Assembly: GCA_026391115.1 (NCBI GenBank)
Contig: JAPLER010000074.1
Coordinates: forward strand, 3,652 to 18,048
Source of the DNA: Bacteroidota bacterium
GTDB taxonomy: Bacteria; Bacteroidota; Bacteroidia; Chitinophagales; Chitinophagaceae
DNA length: 14,397 nt
Direction of reading: 5' to 3'
Shown here: one piece after another, positions 1 through 8,340 of the stretch
Numbering within the stretch: the stretch's first letter is position 1
How the letters are laid out: every line of letters begins with the position of its first letter
The notes under the pieces: generated by a model
The model's database searches: none
Seen by the model: only the letters and a program-made list of their open reading frames with translations
What the model was told of the DNA's origin: nothing
Position numbers and translations under genes: made by a program

Positions 1-1326
1 TGGTAGAAAATGAAATTTATAATCGAGCTGTATATTGCCAATGCTCCTCTCAACATGGCTTCTCTTATCATACATTTTAAGTAGACCCACAGGATTTTGT
101 GTTCCAAATGGTTTATCTGTATTATCTATCCACTCACGATAACCACCAAATCTTGGGCTACTAGAATATACTGGCTGTGTAGGATCATACTCTGTGGCTG
201 CACTTACAGCCCCACCATCAGCAAATTTGCTGCTAGTTACAGCTCCCTTTAAACTAACATCAACGCGTAAATGATCGGTAAAAAATTTAGGACTCAAATT
301 TAATGATAAAGTAGTACGTTTTAAATTAGTTCCATCCAAAATACCTTGTTGGTTTAAATACCCTATACTAGCACGATATGGGATTTTCTTATGTGTACCA
401 CTAACTCCAATACTGTTATCAAACCCTAAGGCATCCCTATAAATTTCTTTTTGCCAGTCAGTATTTGCTGTACCAAGTTTAGCAATATCATTTGCAGAGC
501 CATTTGCCTTGATATAAGTTCTGAATTGGTCTGCACTCATTACATCTAAATACTTTGAGGGTGTATAAAGACTTGTTGTTGAGCTATATGAAAAAGCAGG
601 TTTACCACTTTTGCCTTTTTTAGTTGTAATAATAATTACACCATTACTTGCACGTGAACCATAAATTGCAGCAGCCGATGCGTCTTTTAATATTGTAAAA
701 CTCTCTATATCATTTGGGTTTATTAAACTTAATGGACTTGGTGAACCTTTAATACCACCAGCACCGACAGGAACTCCATCAATGATAATTAATGGATCAT
801 TCGCTTCAATTGATGCACCCCCACGAATTCTGATAACAGAACCACTACCTGGTGTACCGTCATTTGCAACAATAGAAACCCCAGCAACTTTACCTGCTAT
901 CATTTGTTCGGGTGTTGTTAATGCCCCTTTCACAAAGTCTTTGCTGCTTACGGTTGCAACTGATCCAGTTAAATCCTTCTTTTTTGCAGTACCATAACCA
1001 ATAACAACTACTTCGCCAAGGTTATCGTTTACTGCTTTTAAAGAAACATTCATTGAACCACTTGCTGGTACTTGCATTTCTACTGTAGTAAAACCTACAG
1101 ATGTAAATTGCAAAGTAGCATTGGCTGCTACTTTTACCGAAAAGCTACCATCGGTACTTGTGCTACCTAATGCTTTTCCATTTTTTACTTTAATAGTCAC
1201 ATTACTTACAGCTGCACCATTGGCATCTGTAACCTTACCTGTAACTACTTTGTCTTGTGCTATTGCCTGCATACAAAATGCAAATACAGACAACATCATT
1301 GTAACTAACAGTCGTTTTAAATTCAT
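1..1326 (-). CDS. SusC/RagA-family TonB-linked outer membrane protein, N-terminal part (cut by left edge)
   Basis: The reading frame is open for 442 codons from the ATG at 1326 to the window edge, so the C-terminal beta-barrel is missing. It starts with a signal peptide (about residues 1-24, ending AIAQ). A carboxypeptidase-D-like domain follows at about 25-95 (VTGKVTDANG...STDGSF...VGF). Next come the SusC-type sequence VVVIGYGTAKKKDLTGSV, a TonB-dependent plug, and the family signature NPNDIESFTILKDASAAAIY followed by GSRASNGVIIITTKKGK. Family knowledge: SusC proteins pair with SusD lipoproteins to import oligosaccharides or peptides using TonB energy; a susD gene would be expected beyond position 1. 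An in-frame ATG two codons upstream (1330-1332) is an equally plausible start. The gene lies 63 bp downstream of the GH13 gene on the same strand with no visible terminator between, so the two are probably co-transcribed and the substrate may be an alpha-glucan. That substrate is inferred from context only. Confidence 0.95.
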   Translation of the reverse strand, partial: MNLKRLLVTMMLSVFAFCMQAIAQDKVVTGKVTDANGAAVSNVTIKVKNGKALGSTSTDGSFSVKVAANATLQFTSVGFTTVEMQVPASGSMNVSLKAVNDNLGEVVVIGYGTAKKKDLTGSVATVSSKDFVKGALTTPEQMIAGKVAGVSIVANDGTPGSGSVIRIRGGASIEANDPLIIIDGVPVGAGGIKGSPSPLSLINPNDIESFTILKDASAAAIYGSRASNGVIIITTKKGKSGKPAFSYSSTTSLYTPSKYLDVMSADQFRTYIKANGSANDIAKLGTANTDWQKEIYRDALGFDNSIGVSGTHKKIPYRASIGYLNQQGILDGTNLKRTTLSLNLSPKFFTDHLRVDVSLKGAVTSSKFADGGAVSAATEYDPTQPVYSSSPRFGGYREWIDNTDKPFGTQNPVGLLKMYDKRSHVERSIGNIQLDYKFHFLP

Positions 1327-1389
1327 AGTCATTATTTGTTGTTTATAGTTAAGAAAAAAATTCAGTATTCGTTTTTAAATTCTAGTGTA

Positions 1390-4293
1390 TTAAAACACCA
1401 ACTTTTCAATTTGTTTTTTACCGTTAAAGTCAAACTGTAAAAAATATAAGCCTTTGCTTAACATTTGTTTACCAATTGCACTATTTATATTGATAGAATA
1501 AATGCCTTTTGTTTTAAATCCACTATAGACATTGCTCACTATTTGCCCATTAATATCAATTAATTTAATATCTACATTGCCATAATTGGGTAGCTCATAT
1601 ACAATATTTGAACTATTGGTTAAAGGATTTGGTGCCACTGTCAATTTTATTTTATTAATAATATTGTTAGTTATTATGTTGTTATTGGTTGTATTAATTG
1701 CCAATATAGTATTTACATTAGTACTTGTATATACATAATATTCTCCAGGCTGTAAATTCATACCATATGTTGCTCCTGTTACATTTATTGTAGCATTATT
1801 AAATAAATTATACCAAGTACCAGTATTGACAAAACTTACGTTGCTAAACGTTGCTGTTGTACCAAAATTTCCAACAACCACAATACGTGGGGTTGTTACA
1901 CTTGTACTACCTACTGTAATTCGTTTTATTGTGCCTGTTAAATCTGCAGAAACAACAGCAGTATTAAACATTGATGCAAATGCAGGATTGGTTCTAAAAG
2001 CAAAAAGTTTTGAATAAATATTATACAAATTTTTTCTATTGCTATTATTCAAATAGTCCCATTTAATTGGCTTTTCTGCTAACCTGCAATTATTATTAAT
2101 TGTTAAATCTGTGCAAGTATTAATAGAATAGTGATAACCCAGTTCACCCATTTGCCAAACCATTTTTGGCCCTGGTACCATTGTTAAAAAACAAGCTGCC
2201 ATTTCTAATCTCTTTAAAGACGTATTACTGTCTTTAATGTTATAGCTGCCATTTGAATTACCATTAATTAAATTATCGTACATTAGCCTTTCTTCATCGT
2301 GGCTTTCTGCATAGCCAACTAAATGTGGATTTGTCCAACTTCGAGCAGATGCATTTATTGAGTAACCAAAATCAGAGTTAGCCGTATTGCCTTTTGAAGC
2401 TTCTCTAAAATTACCATTGCCATTGCCCCAAAGTAACATTCCATAATTTGATAATTCTTGCTCTTCGTTATTGGCTGCAAAATGCTCTAGTATGCAATAA
2501 CTATTTGCAGATACTGCTTGCATTTTGTCATATATTCTTTTCCAAATTACAATTCTACTAGCGTCATAATTACCCCAAGCTCCAACATCTGTAGTAGAGT
2601 TTTGTGTAAATCCTTTTGATAAATCCCATCTAAAACCATCTACTTTAAAATTGGTTAACCAATGCGTTACAGCTCTATCTACTAAATCTTTTGTTACCTG
2701 AGCTTCGTGGTTAAAATCATATCCAACTCCATAAGGATGTTTGTCACTTTGGTTAAACCAAGGGTTAGATGCATTTGGTCTATTATTTACACCATCCCAA
2801 TACATTTGAACCATTGGACAACTACCAAAAGCGTGGTTCATTGCAATATCTAATATTACTGCAATACCATTTTTATGACATTCGTCTATAAATTGTTTAA
2901 ATGCAGTTTCGGTGCCATAATATTTATCTAAAGCCATAAAATAATTAGGATTATACCCCCAACTATTATTTCCTTCAAACTCCATTACAGGCATTAATTC
3001 AATTGCATTGATACCTAATGTTTTTAAATATGATAAAGAATCTTTAAGCGTTTGAAAATTATGATTTGCCGTAAAATCTCTTACTAGCAATTCATATATC
3101 ATTAAATTTCTTTTATTTGGTCTTGTAAAAGAAGAGCTGTACTGCCAGCTAAATGGTGTTTTTCCAGGTTGAATAACACTTACAATACCACTAGTTTTAC
3201 CTGTAGGATAAGCCATTAAGTTGGGGTAAGTTGCAGCTGAAATATATTGGTCATTCCAAGGATCAAGCACTTTTTCGCAGTTGTAATCTGCTACTTTTAA
3301 ATTACCATCTATTACATACTGAAATCCATATTCTTGACCAGCAGTTAAACCAGTTAGTTTTATCCAAAAATATTTTCCATCAGCAGTTCTTTTCATTTGA
3401 TGGGTTAATGTTTCTGTCCAATTATTAAAATCGCCTATTACTGAAATAGATTGTTTACCTAAAGCATAAATTACAAGAGTGCAAACTGTTGGGTCTGTTG
3501 TACTATAATAAATACCATCTTTTGTAATACCAGATGGTAAAGGAGCAATTGTCACTGTTGGTGTTACAAAAAACTTAGCTGTATCATAAAATGTTGTTGA
3601 ACCATTATTTGCTTCGCTAACTACTGTTTGAATGCCTGTTGTAGTTATTGTAGTGCTTGTAGAAGCGGATGTTGCCGAAGATGTTGTGCTTAGTAAACTA
3701 CCATTGAAATAAATTTTAATAGTAGATGATTGACTAGCACTAGCATCAATATTAAGATTACTACCAACTGTGCGAACAATAGGCTCTACTCCTAGATTAT
3801 AAACAGGTTGGCGTAAAGGGTTATCAATTCTTGTATTTAAACCATTGTCGTAAACAGGCACATACATATCACTACCATCAAGGTTTCTTAATACCTTACT
3901 ACCATTACCACTTCTATATAGTATAGCAATTTTAATAATTTTTTCTGATGCGTTTGTAATATTGAAAAAACTTCTTAAACCACCATTAATAGTAAACTTC
4001 CATTTATTACTACCTAATGAAACAGCATTAGCCAAAGAGTTGGTTGTAGCCCAAGTAAAAGGAACGCCTTTCCAATCGTTATTGTTAGTGCTAGATGTTG
4101 TAATACAGCCAATGTGTACATATACATCTGTTAAAGGCGTATAAGCATTTAATCCTTGATTGCCTAAAGTTGCATCGCAAGTAATTTCTATGGTTGAAGA
4201 TGACTCTTGTATAAACTGTGGAGACCAGCTAAGTAATTGAGCATTGCCTATACAAGCAAGCAGCATAAAAATAATTGTATTACTTAGTTTCAT
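1390..4293 (-). CDS. Secreted GH13 alpha-amylase-family enzyme with CBM48-like module and T9SS type A sorting domain
   Basis: I place the start at the ATG at 4293 (967 aa, MKLSNTIIF...), not the TTG three codons upstream, because the signal peptide ending at GNAQ then has normal length. Order, numbered from the ATG: signal peptide 1-19; a beta-rich N-terminal module to about 150; an Ig-like stretch with a Ser/Thr-rich linker at about 200-220; a CBM48-like module (VIGDFNNWTE) at about 265-350; GH13 barrel at about 397-770. Four GH13 regions are visible: DIAMNH (Asp482, His487), GFRWDLSKG (nucleophile Asp557), ILEHF (acid/base Glu603) and AESHDEER (Asp666). The SWGYNP motif and SHDE region resemble branching-enzyme, isoamylase and pullulanase relatives more than simple alpha-amylases, so bond specificity is open. 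The last ~80 residues (VAPNPLTNSSNI...GLYFLQFDFNGKK...KLVF) are a T9SS type A sorting domain, implying export and surface attachment or release. The gene sits directly upstream of a susC gene, which suggests extracellular alpha-glucan breakdown coupled to uptake. Confidence 0.93.
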   Translation of the reverse strand: MKLSNTIIFMLLACIGNAQLLSWSPQFIQESSSTIEITCDATLGNQGLNAYTPLTDVYVHIGCITTSSTNNNDWKGVPFTWATTNSLANAVSLGSNKWKFTINGGLRSFFNITNASEKIIKIAILYRSGNGSKVLRNLDGSDMYVPVYDNGLNTRIDNPLRQPVYNLGVEPIVRTVGSNLNIDASASQSSTIKIYFNGSLLSTTSSATSASTSTTITTTGIQTVVSEANNGSTTFYDTAKFFVTPTVTIAPLPSGITKDGIYYSTTDPTVCTLVIYALGKQSISVIGDFNNWTETLTHQMKRTADGKYFWIKLTGLTAGQEYGFQYVIDGNLKVADYNCEKVLDPWNDQYISAATYPNLMAYPTGKTSGIVSVIQPGKTPFSWQYSSSFTRPNKRNLMIYELLVRDFTANHNFQTLKDSLSYLKTLGINAIELMPVMEFEGNNSWGYNPNYFMALDKYYGTETAFKQFIDECHKNGIAVILDIAMNHAFGSCPMVQMYWDGVNNRPNASNPWFNQSDKHPYGVGYDFNHEAQVTKDLVDRAVTHWLTNFKVDGFRWDLSKGFTQNSTTDVGAWGNYDASRIVIWKRIYDKMQAVSANSYCILEHFAANNEEQELSNYGMLLWGNGNGNFREASKGNTANSDFGYSINASARSWTNPHLVGYAESHDEERLMYDNLINGNSNGSYNIKDSNTSLKRLEMAACFLTMVPGPKMVWQMGELGYHYSINTCTDLTINNNCRLAEKPIKWDYLNNSNRKNLYNIYSKLFAFRTNPAFASMFNTAVVSADLTGTIKRITVGSTSVTTPRIVVVGNFGTTATFSNVSFVNTGTWYNLFNNATINVTGATYGMNLQPGEYYVYTSTNVNTILAINTTNNNIITNNIINKIKLTVAPNPLTNSSNIVYELPNYGNVDIKLIDINGQIVSNVYSGFKTKGIYSININSAIGKQMLSKGLYFLQFDFNGKKQIEKLVF

Positions 4294-4307
4294 TTTTTGC
4301 AATCGTT

Positions 4308-4333
4308 TGTGTTATATGTGTAAATCTAACACA
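4308..4333. repeat. Inverted repeat in the leader of the GH13 gene
   Basis: TGTGTTA (4308-4314) and TAACACA (4327-4333) form a perfect 7-bp inverted repeat with a 12-nt spacer. It lies between the proposed promoter (4343-4373) and the GH13 start at 4293, so it would be in the mRNA leader or act as an operator just after the transcription start. Either a hairpin or a regulator site is possible. In AT-rich DNA a repeat this short can be chance. Confidence 0.35.
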
Positions 4334-4342
4334 TTAGTAGTA

Positions 4343-4373
4343 CAAAGATGAACATTTACTGTGTAATGCCAAA
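4343..4373 (-). promoter_or_regulatory. Candidate Bacteroidota-type promoter of the GH13-susC block
   Basis: On the minus strand, TTTG (4373-4370) is followed after 19 nt by CATCTTTG (4350-4343). This is one base off the -7 consensus TAnnTTTG, at the spacing known for the main Bacteroidota sigma factor. Transcription would start near 4337, giving a leader of about 45 nt before the ATG at 4293. It is the best-spaced promoter candidate in the window. Confidence 0.55.
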
Positions 4374-4405
4374 TTTTTTTTAACAAAATTTTATGATATG
4401 CTACT

Positions 4406-4442
4406 AAAAAGCCCAAGCGTTTTAATTTTGCTTAGGCTTTTT
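4406..4442 (-). terminator. Hairpin terminator after pheS, possibly bidirectional
   Basis: AAAAAGCCCAAGC (4406-4418) pairs with GCTTAGGCTTTTT (4430-4442) with one internal mismatch. Read on the minus strand, the stem ends in a T-run, 25 nt after the pheS stop at 4467. It closes the lrp-to-pheS run and insulates the GH13 promoter just beyond. The T-run on the plus side means it could also work in that direction, but no plus-strand gene ends there. Confidence 0.75.
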
Positions 4443-4466
4443 ATTTGTATTTAATCAAAAAAATCT

Positions 4467-5504
4467 TTAAACAACTCCGGTAAATTGTTTTAAAAATCGC
4501 ACATCATTTTGGCTGTATAAACGTAAATCATTAACCCGATATTTAAGTTGTGTAATACGTTCTACACCCATTCCAAATGCAAAGCCAGTGTATTTTGTAC
4601 TATCAATACCAAAGTTTTCAAGCACTTTAGGATGAACCATTCCACTACCCAAAATTTCTACCCAACCCGTGTGTTTACAAACAGTGCAACCGTTTCCTTC
4701 ACATATTAAACAACTTATATCCATTTCTGCACTTGGCTCTGTAAAAGGAAAATAACTTGGCCTAAATCGCACTTTGACATTTTCGCCAAACATTTCTTTT
4801 ACAAAAAAGTAAAGCGTTTGTTTAAGGTCGGCAAAGCTTACATTTTCATCTATATATAATCCCTCTACCTGATGAAAAAAGCAATGAGCTCTTGCACTAA
4901 TAGTTTCATTTCTATATACACGCCCTGGACAAATGCAACGAATTGGTGGTTTTTGATGCTGCATTACTCGAGCTTGTACGCTACTTGTGTGTGTACGCAA
5001 CAACCATTTTCCATTACTATCGTTATTTACATAAAATGTGTCTTGCATATCTCTTGCAGGATGATCTTCAGGTAAATTCATTGCACCGAAATTATGCCAG
5101 TCATCTTCAATTTCTGGACCTTCTTCAACAGCAAAACCAAGCTTTTGAAATATAGATACAATTTGATTTCGTACTAAGCTTAAAGGATGACGTGTGCCAA
5201 CAACAGTAGGGTTTCCAGGCAAACTCCAATCATAATTTATAGTAGCTGAATTATCACCTTGTTCAGTGCTTTCTTTTGCAGTATTATATTTTTCTTCAAC
5301 AAAAATTTTAAACTCATTTAGTATTTGTCCTGCTTCTTTTTTTTGTTCAACAGGCACGTCTTTCATTAAACCCATTATGGTTTTTACCAACCCTTTTGTA
5401 CCAAGATATTTAATTCTAAATTCCTCGGCAAGTGCTGGTGTGCTTGCATCAAATGCTTTTATTTCGGCTTTATAATTTTCTATTTGCTGTATCAAGTCTT
5501 GCAT
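4467..5504 (-). CDS. pheS: Phenylalanine--tRNA ligase, alpha subunit
   Basis: The product is the catalytic subunit of the cytoplasmic alpha2-beta2 enzyme that charges tRNA-Phe with phenylalanine. At 345 residues it has normal bacterial length. An N-terminal coiled-coil region occupies about 1-85 (MQDLIQQIENYKAEIKAF, the tRNA-binding arm). The class II catalytic core follows: THTSS at 171-175, motif 2 at about 187-215 (CICPGRVYRNE...HCFFHQVEGL) and motif 3 at 307-317 (GFAFGMGVERI). A four-cysteine group at 265, 268, 273 and 276 (CLICEGNGCTVC) precedes KHTGWVEILGSGMVHP; similar Cys clusters occur in PheS of several phyla and may bind zinc. The ATG at 5504 matches the family start. The pheT partner is not in the window, as is common outside Proteobacteria. 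The gene is 58 bp downstream of the GldB-like gene, with a terminator behind it. Confidence 0.97.
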   Translation of the reverse strand: MQDLIQQIENYKAEIKAFDASTPALAEEFRIKYLGTKGLVKTIMGLMKDVPVEQKKEAGQILNEFKIFVEEKYNTAKESTEQGDNSATINYDWSLPGNPTVVGTRHPLSLVRNQIVSIFQKLGFAVEEGPEIEDDWHNFGAMNLPEDHPARDMQDTFYVNNDSNGKWLLRTHTSSVQARVMQHQKPPIRCICPGRVYRNETISARAHCFFHQVEGLYIDENVSFADLKQTLYFFVKEMFGENVKVRFRPSYFPFTEPSAEMDISCLICEGNGCTVCKHTGWVEILGSGMVHPKVLENFGIDSTKYTGFAFGMGVERITQLKYRVNDLRLYSQNDVRFLKQFTGVV

Positions 5505-5508
5505 TTGG

Positions 5509-5540
5509 CGAAGATAAGAGAGTGAATTTATAATGACGAA
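5509..5540 (-). promoter_or_regulatory. Possible pheS promoter, very close to the start codon
   Basis: On the minus strand, TATCTTCG (5516-5509) differs from TAnnTTTG at one base, with a weak TTCG (5540-5537) 20 nt upstream. Only four bases separate the -7-like box from the ATG at 5504, so a transcript from here would be nearly or fully leaderless. Read-through from the upstream genes is an alternative source of pheS mRNA. Confidence 0.3.
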
Positions 5541-5562
5541 TTATACGTTAATGAATAAATAA

Positions 5563-6585
5563 TTATGGAGCATAATTGGCTTCGTTAAATATAGTCATAG
5601 CAGGTGTTTTCATTAATTCTTGCAAAGTTTTCTTATCGTTTTTGTTCATCCATTTTTTTACAATTTGCCAGCCAGTAAATTGACCTATATTACCTGGTGC
5701 AAACTCGTTTAATTCCTGAGTTTTAGGACCATCAGTTACATAAGGCGAAACAAGACTTGGCTCTCTTTCAAACAATAAATTACCTTGTACGAAAAAACTC
5801 CAAATTACGTTTTCATTTTTGTAGCAATCTTTCAGCTGAACTGATGAATAGCCTGTCTTTATTGAATCTTCTGTATTTGGTAATAAAGCATCAAGTACAT
5901 ATAATCTTCTTCCCTCTTCAATCATTCTTTCAACAAGAGGTCGTCCTTTGCTCTCATCAATATACATTTCATTGATAATATTTTTAATGCAGTTGGTGGC
6001 TATATACTCGGGCTCAAATCTTTTTGTTTTATATGCTGGATATGTTTGTACTATATAACCATTTTGATATGCAAAATAATCTTTGCCCATAAAACCTTGC
6101 AATCCCACGGCTAATGCATTATTACTTGTAAGGGCAACACCTACACCATCTACAGGACCAACAAAGGTTATAATTTTGGTAGGTATTTGGTAAGTTGGAA
6201 AATAATATTTGGTAAGCTGTAACCCTAATTTTATTTCATTTTCAATTTTATCAAATGACTTAAATTTTGCAATAGCATCAATAAATATTTGATGATAAAT
6301 ACTATCTGTTATAAAAAGTTTTGCCTCATTCAATGTAGCTTCTGGCGTTGTGTTTAATCTTAATATTTGAAACAAATAATCTGCAAAAAAACTACCGTAT
6401 TTTAAATTTAAACTATCAAATGCTTTTGACAAATTATTGGTATCTGCATTAAAAAAGTCTTTATCAAAACGCTGTACTTGCAAGTCAATTTTAATATGAC
6501 TTACATCCGGTATATTTTTTTTGCTTTTGCAAGATAAAACAATAAAAAGTATCGCAATTATTGATATGTACCTATGTCGTTTCAT
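5563..6585 (-). CDS. gldB: GldB-like gliding-motility lipoprotein
   Basis: This 340-residue protein has a lipoprotein signal: basic MKRHR, a hydrophobic run, and VLSC with the lipidated Cys at 19, followed by SKK. It should sit in the cell envelope facing the periplasm. The pattern recalls the GldB family: IKIDLQVQRFDKDFF near the N terminus, FVGPVDGVGVAL at 141-152, LQGFMGKDYFAY then YKTKRFEPEYIA in the middle, and FAPGNIGQFTGWQIVKKWM near the C terminus. Family knowledge: GldB is required for gliding in Flavobacterium johnsoniae, although homologues occur in non-gliding Bacteroidota and the biochemical role is unclear. It starts 6 bp after the upstream flavoprotein gene, so it is almost surely in the same transcript. 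The T9SS sorting domain on the nearby GH13 enzyme shows that this organism exports proteins through the Gld/Spr-linked system. The assignment is from recall of the family pattern, not a search. Confidence 0.78.
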   Translation of the reverse strand: MKRHRYISIIAILFIVLSCKSKKNIPDVSHIKIDLQVQRFDKDFFNADTNNLSKAFDSLNLKYGSFFADYLFQILRLNTTPEATLNEAKLFITDSIYHQIFIDAIAKFKSFDKIENEIKLGLQLTKYYFPTYQIPTKIITFVGPVDGVGVALTSNNALAVGLQGFMGKDYFAYQNGYIVQTYPAYKTKRFEPEYIATNCIKNIINEMYIDESKGRPLVERMIEEGRRLYVLDALLPNTEDSIKTGYSSVQLKDCYKNENVIWSFFVQGNLLFEREPSLVSPYVTDGPKTQELNEFAPGNIGQFTGWQIVKKWMNKNDKKTLQELMKTPAMTIFNEANYAP

Positions 6586-6591
6586 ATTGTA

Positions 6592-7818
6592 TTAGTCGTC
6601 TAAATTTACTTTTAATTCTTTGTTGTAAGCACTATTAATCCATTGTCCTACTTTTTTGTGAAAAAATTTTTGAAAGAAATTCAAGTTTATGAAAGTGTTC
6701 ATTGCCCAGCCCATAAATTTTGGTGAAATCCATAAACTTAATTTATACAATTTGATATCATCGTTGGTGCGTTTATAAATTTCTCTGTCGTAGTTTTTAA
6801 AAACACTTTCATCAAATTTATTTTGTTCTACTGCACGTTTAATAAATTGTGCTGCAATCAACCCTGTTGTCATTCCTGTACCAATGCCTTCACCTGTTGT
6901 AGGCGAAATCATACTTGCTGCATCGCCAACCAAAAGCCAACCATTGCCAAAACATTTTCTTTGCAAACTTGCAAATGGAATTCCCCAACCTTTAATACTT
7001 TCTTGTGGTGTTGCAGCATTAAATCTGTCTTGTAAATTTTTATCGTTTTTTATTAATGATGAAAAAATTTCTTTTACGTTATAATTATACTTTGCTGCAA
7101 CATTGCTTTGCATTCCATAACCAACATTGCTTAATCCATTTTTCAAAGGAAAAATCCAAAAATAACTCATTGGATATTCTTTTGGAAAATAGACTTCCAT
7201 CAAATTATTTTGATGTGTGTTAGCAATCCCTTGCCAGTATTGACGAACACCTGCACTGTAATGATTTCTATCAATCTTCCTTTCTCCAATAGTTTTTAAA
7301 ACAATAGAATGGTCGCCATCTGCACCAACAAGTAAGTCGCAAATTATTTTTATCGTTTGTTCTTTTTGTTGAGCAATAATTTCCCATTTTTCATTAACTC
7401 TTATAATAGAAGTAGCTTTTGTTGCTTGCAAAAAATTAGTATAAGTAGTATTTAATTTTTCTATTAATAAATTATCAAAATCTATTCTTTTACTGGTTCC
7501 ATAAGGTGGCAATTGTTCTGCAGTTGGTTTGTAATTAAATTCTACATTTTTACCCTTTGTTGTAATTATTCTAAAACCATAACTAGCAATAATTCTACCA
7601 TTGGGTTTTATTTCTTCTGCAATAATATTTTTATCAATATTATTTAAAACAGCGATAGCTTTTAAGTCTAATCCATCACCACAGGTTTTATCTCTTGGAA
7701 AAGTTGCAACATCTATTATAATATGCTCAACTTTTTCTTTACCCAAAAAAATAGCAGTTGTTGCACCGGCAGGACCAGCACCAATAATACAAACTTTGGT
7801 ATGTAATTCTCTAATCAA
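6592..7818 (-). CDS. Geranylgeranyl-reductase-family FAD-dependent oxidoreductase, apparent TTG start
   Basis: This 408-residue flavoprotein has a near N-terminal dinucleotide-binding motif GAGPAG (13-18) followed by an acidic residue at the end of strand 2. It also has the family's CGDGL (46-50), LLVGADGDHS (about 162-171), YFWIFPLKNGLSNVGYG (219-235) and the second FAD motif WLLVGDAASMISP (about 294-306) with GEGIGTGM. Members reduce isoprenoid double bonds (geranylgeranyl chains, archaeal lipids) or act as other FAD monooxygenase-like enzymes. In a Bacteroidota cell the substrate may be a quinone, carotenoid or other polyprenyl lipid, which cannot be told from sequence. The start is odd: there is no ATG between the in-frame stop at 7857-7855, which is the end of the lrp gene, and the glycine motif. 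TTG at 7818 is the best candidate, with ATT at 7848 an alternative. It is 36 bp downstream of lrp and 6 bp upstream of gldB, so it is probably a middle operon gene under Lrp/AsnC control. Confidence 0.88.
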   Translation of the reverse strand: MIRELHTKVCIIGAGPAGATTAIFLGKEKVEHIIIDVATFPRDKTCGDGLDLKAIAVLNNIDKNIIAEEIKPNGRIIASYGFRIITTKGKNVEFNYKPTAEQLPPYGTSKRIDFDNLLIEKLNTTYTNFLQATKATSIIRVNEKWEIIAQQKEQTIKIICDLLVGADGDHSIVLKTIGERKIDRNHYSAGVRQYWQGIANTHQNNLMEVYFPKEYPMSYFWIFPLKNGLSNVGYGMQSNVAAKYNYNVKEIFSSLIKNDKNLQDRFNAATPQESIKGWGIPFASLQRKCFGNGWLLVGDAASMISPTTGEGIGTGMTTGLIAAQFIKRAVEQNKFDESVFKNYDREIYKRTNDDIKLYKLSLWISPKFMGWAMNTFINLNFFQKFFHKKVGQWINSAYNKELKVNLDD

Positions 7819-7854
7819 AAAATAATTATTCGTGAATTTGCAGCAAATAAAACA

Positions 7855-8322
7855 TTACTCAACAACATTTACTGTTCTGCTAAAACTTTCTTCCAAAGAA
7901 ATAAATGTTTCGGTGCGTTCAATACCTACAATATTTTGTAGTTTATCGTGTAGTACAACCCTTAGCTGTTTGATATCTTTACAAACAATTTCAGCAAACA
8001 TGCTGTAGTTGCCTGTTGTATAATTAAGCCTCACTATTTCTGGTATTTTTTTAAGTTCGTTGGCTACAGCATCATACATCGAGCTTTTTTCTAAATACAC
8101 CCCTATAAAAGCAATTACATCGTAACCCAAAGTTTTTAAATCAGCTATTAATTTTCTTCCTTTTACAATCTTACTTTCTTCAAGTTTTTTTATTCTTACA
8201 TGAATAGTACCACCACTTACGAAAAGCTTTTTACCCAAATCGGCATAGCTTATATCTGCATCTTCCATTAAAGCTTGAATGATTTGTAAATCTAATTTGT
8301 CAATATTTAATTTTGAAATCAT
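7855..8322 (-). CDS. Lrp/AsnC-family transcriptional regulator
   Basis: The 155-residue length is typical. An N-terminal helix-turn-helix (about 5-60: LDLQIIQALMEDADISYADL, then GTIHVRIKKLEESKIVKG) is followed by a RAM/ligand-binding alpha-beta domain (about 68-150, GVYLEKSS...VRLNYTTGNYSMFAEIVCKD). Family members form dimers to octamers, bind amino acids or small effectors, and usually regulate themselves and neighbouring genes. The ATG at 8322 fits the family start, and a -7 box lies 18 bp upstream of it. It is the first gene of the run toward pheS and is divergent from the ncRNA gene at 8479. A 14-bp palindrome in the shared upstream region (8386-8399) is a natural candidate operator. The effector and true targets are not determinable here. 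Confidence 0.95.
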   Translation of the reverse strand: MISKLNIDKLDLQIIQALMEDADISYADLGKKLFVSGGTIHVRIKKLEESKIVKGRKLIADLKTLGYDVIAFIGVYLEKSSMYDAVANELKKIPEIVRLNYTTGNYSMFAEIVCKDIKQLRVVLHDKLQNIVGIERTETFISLEESFSRTVNVVE

Positions 8323-8340
8323 TTTTTAAAATTTTTCAAA

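Noticed and set aside
1381..1405. GTGT/ACAC pairing around the GH13 stop as a terminator before susC
   Set aside because: The stem is only about four base pairs, has no G+C core and no T-run; co-transcription is more likely.
4300..4302. TTG at 4302 as the start of the GH13 gene
   Set aside because: An ATG three codons downstream gives a standard signal peptide start, so the TTG is unnecessary.
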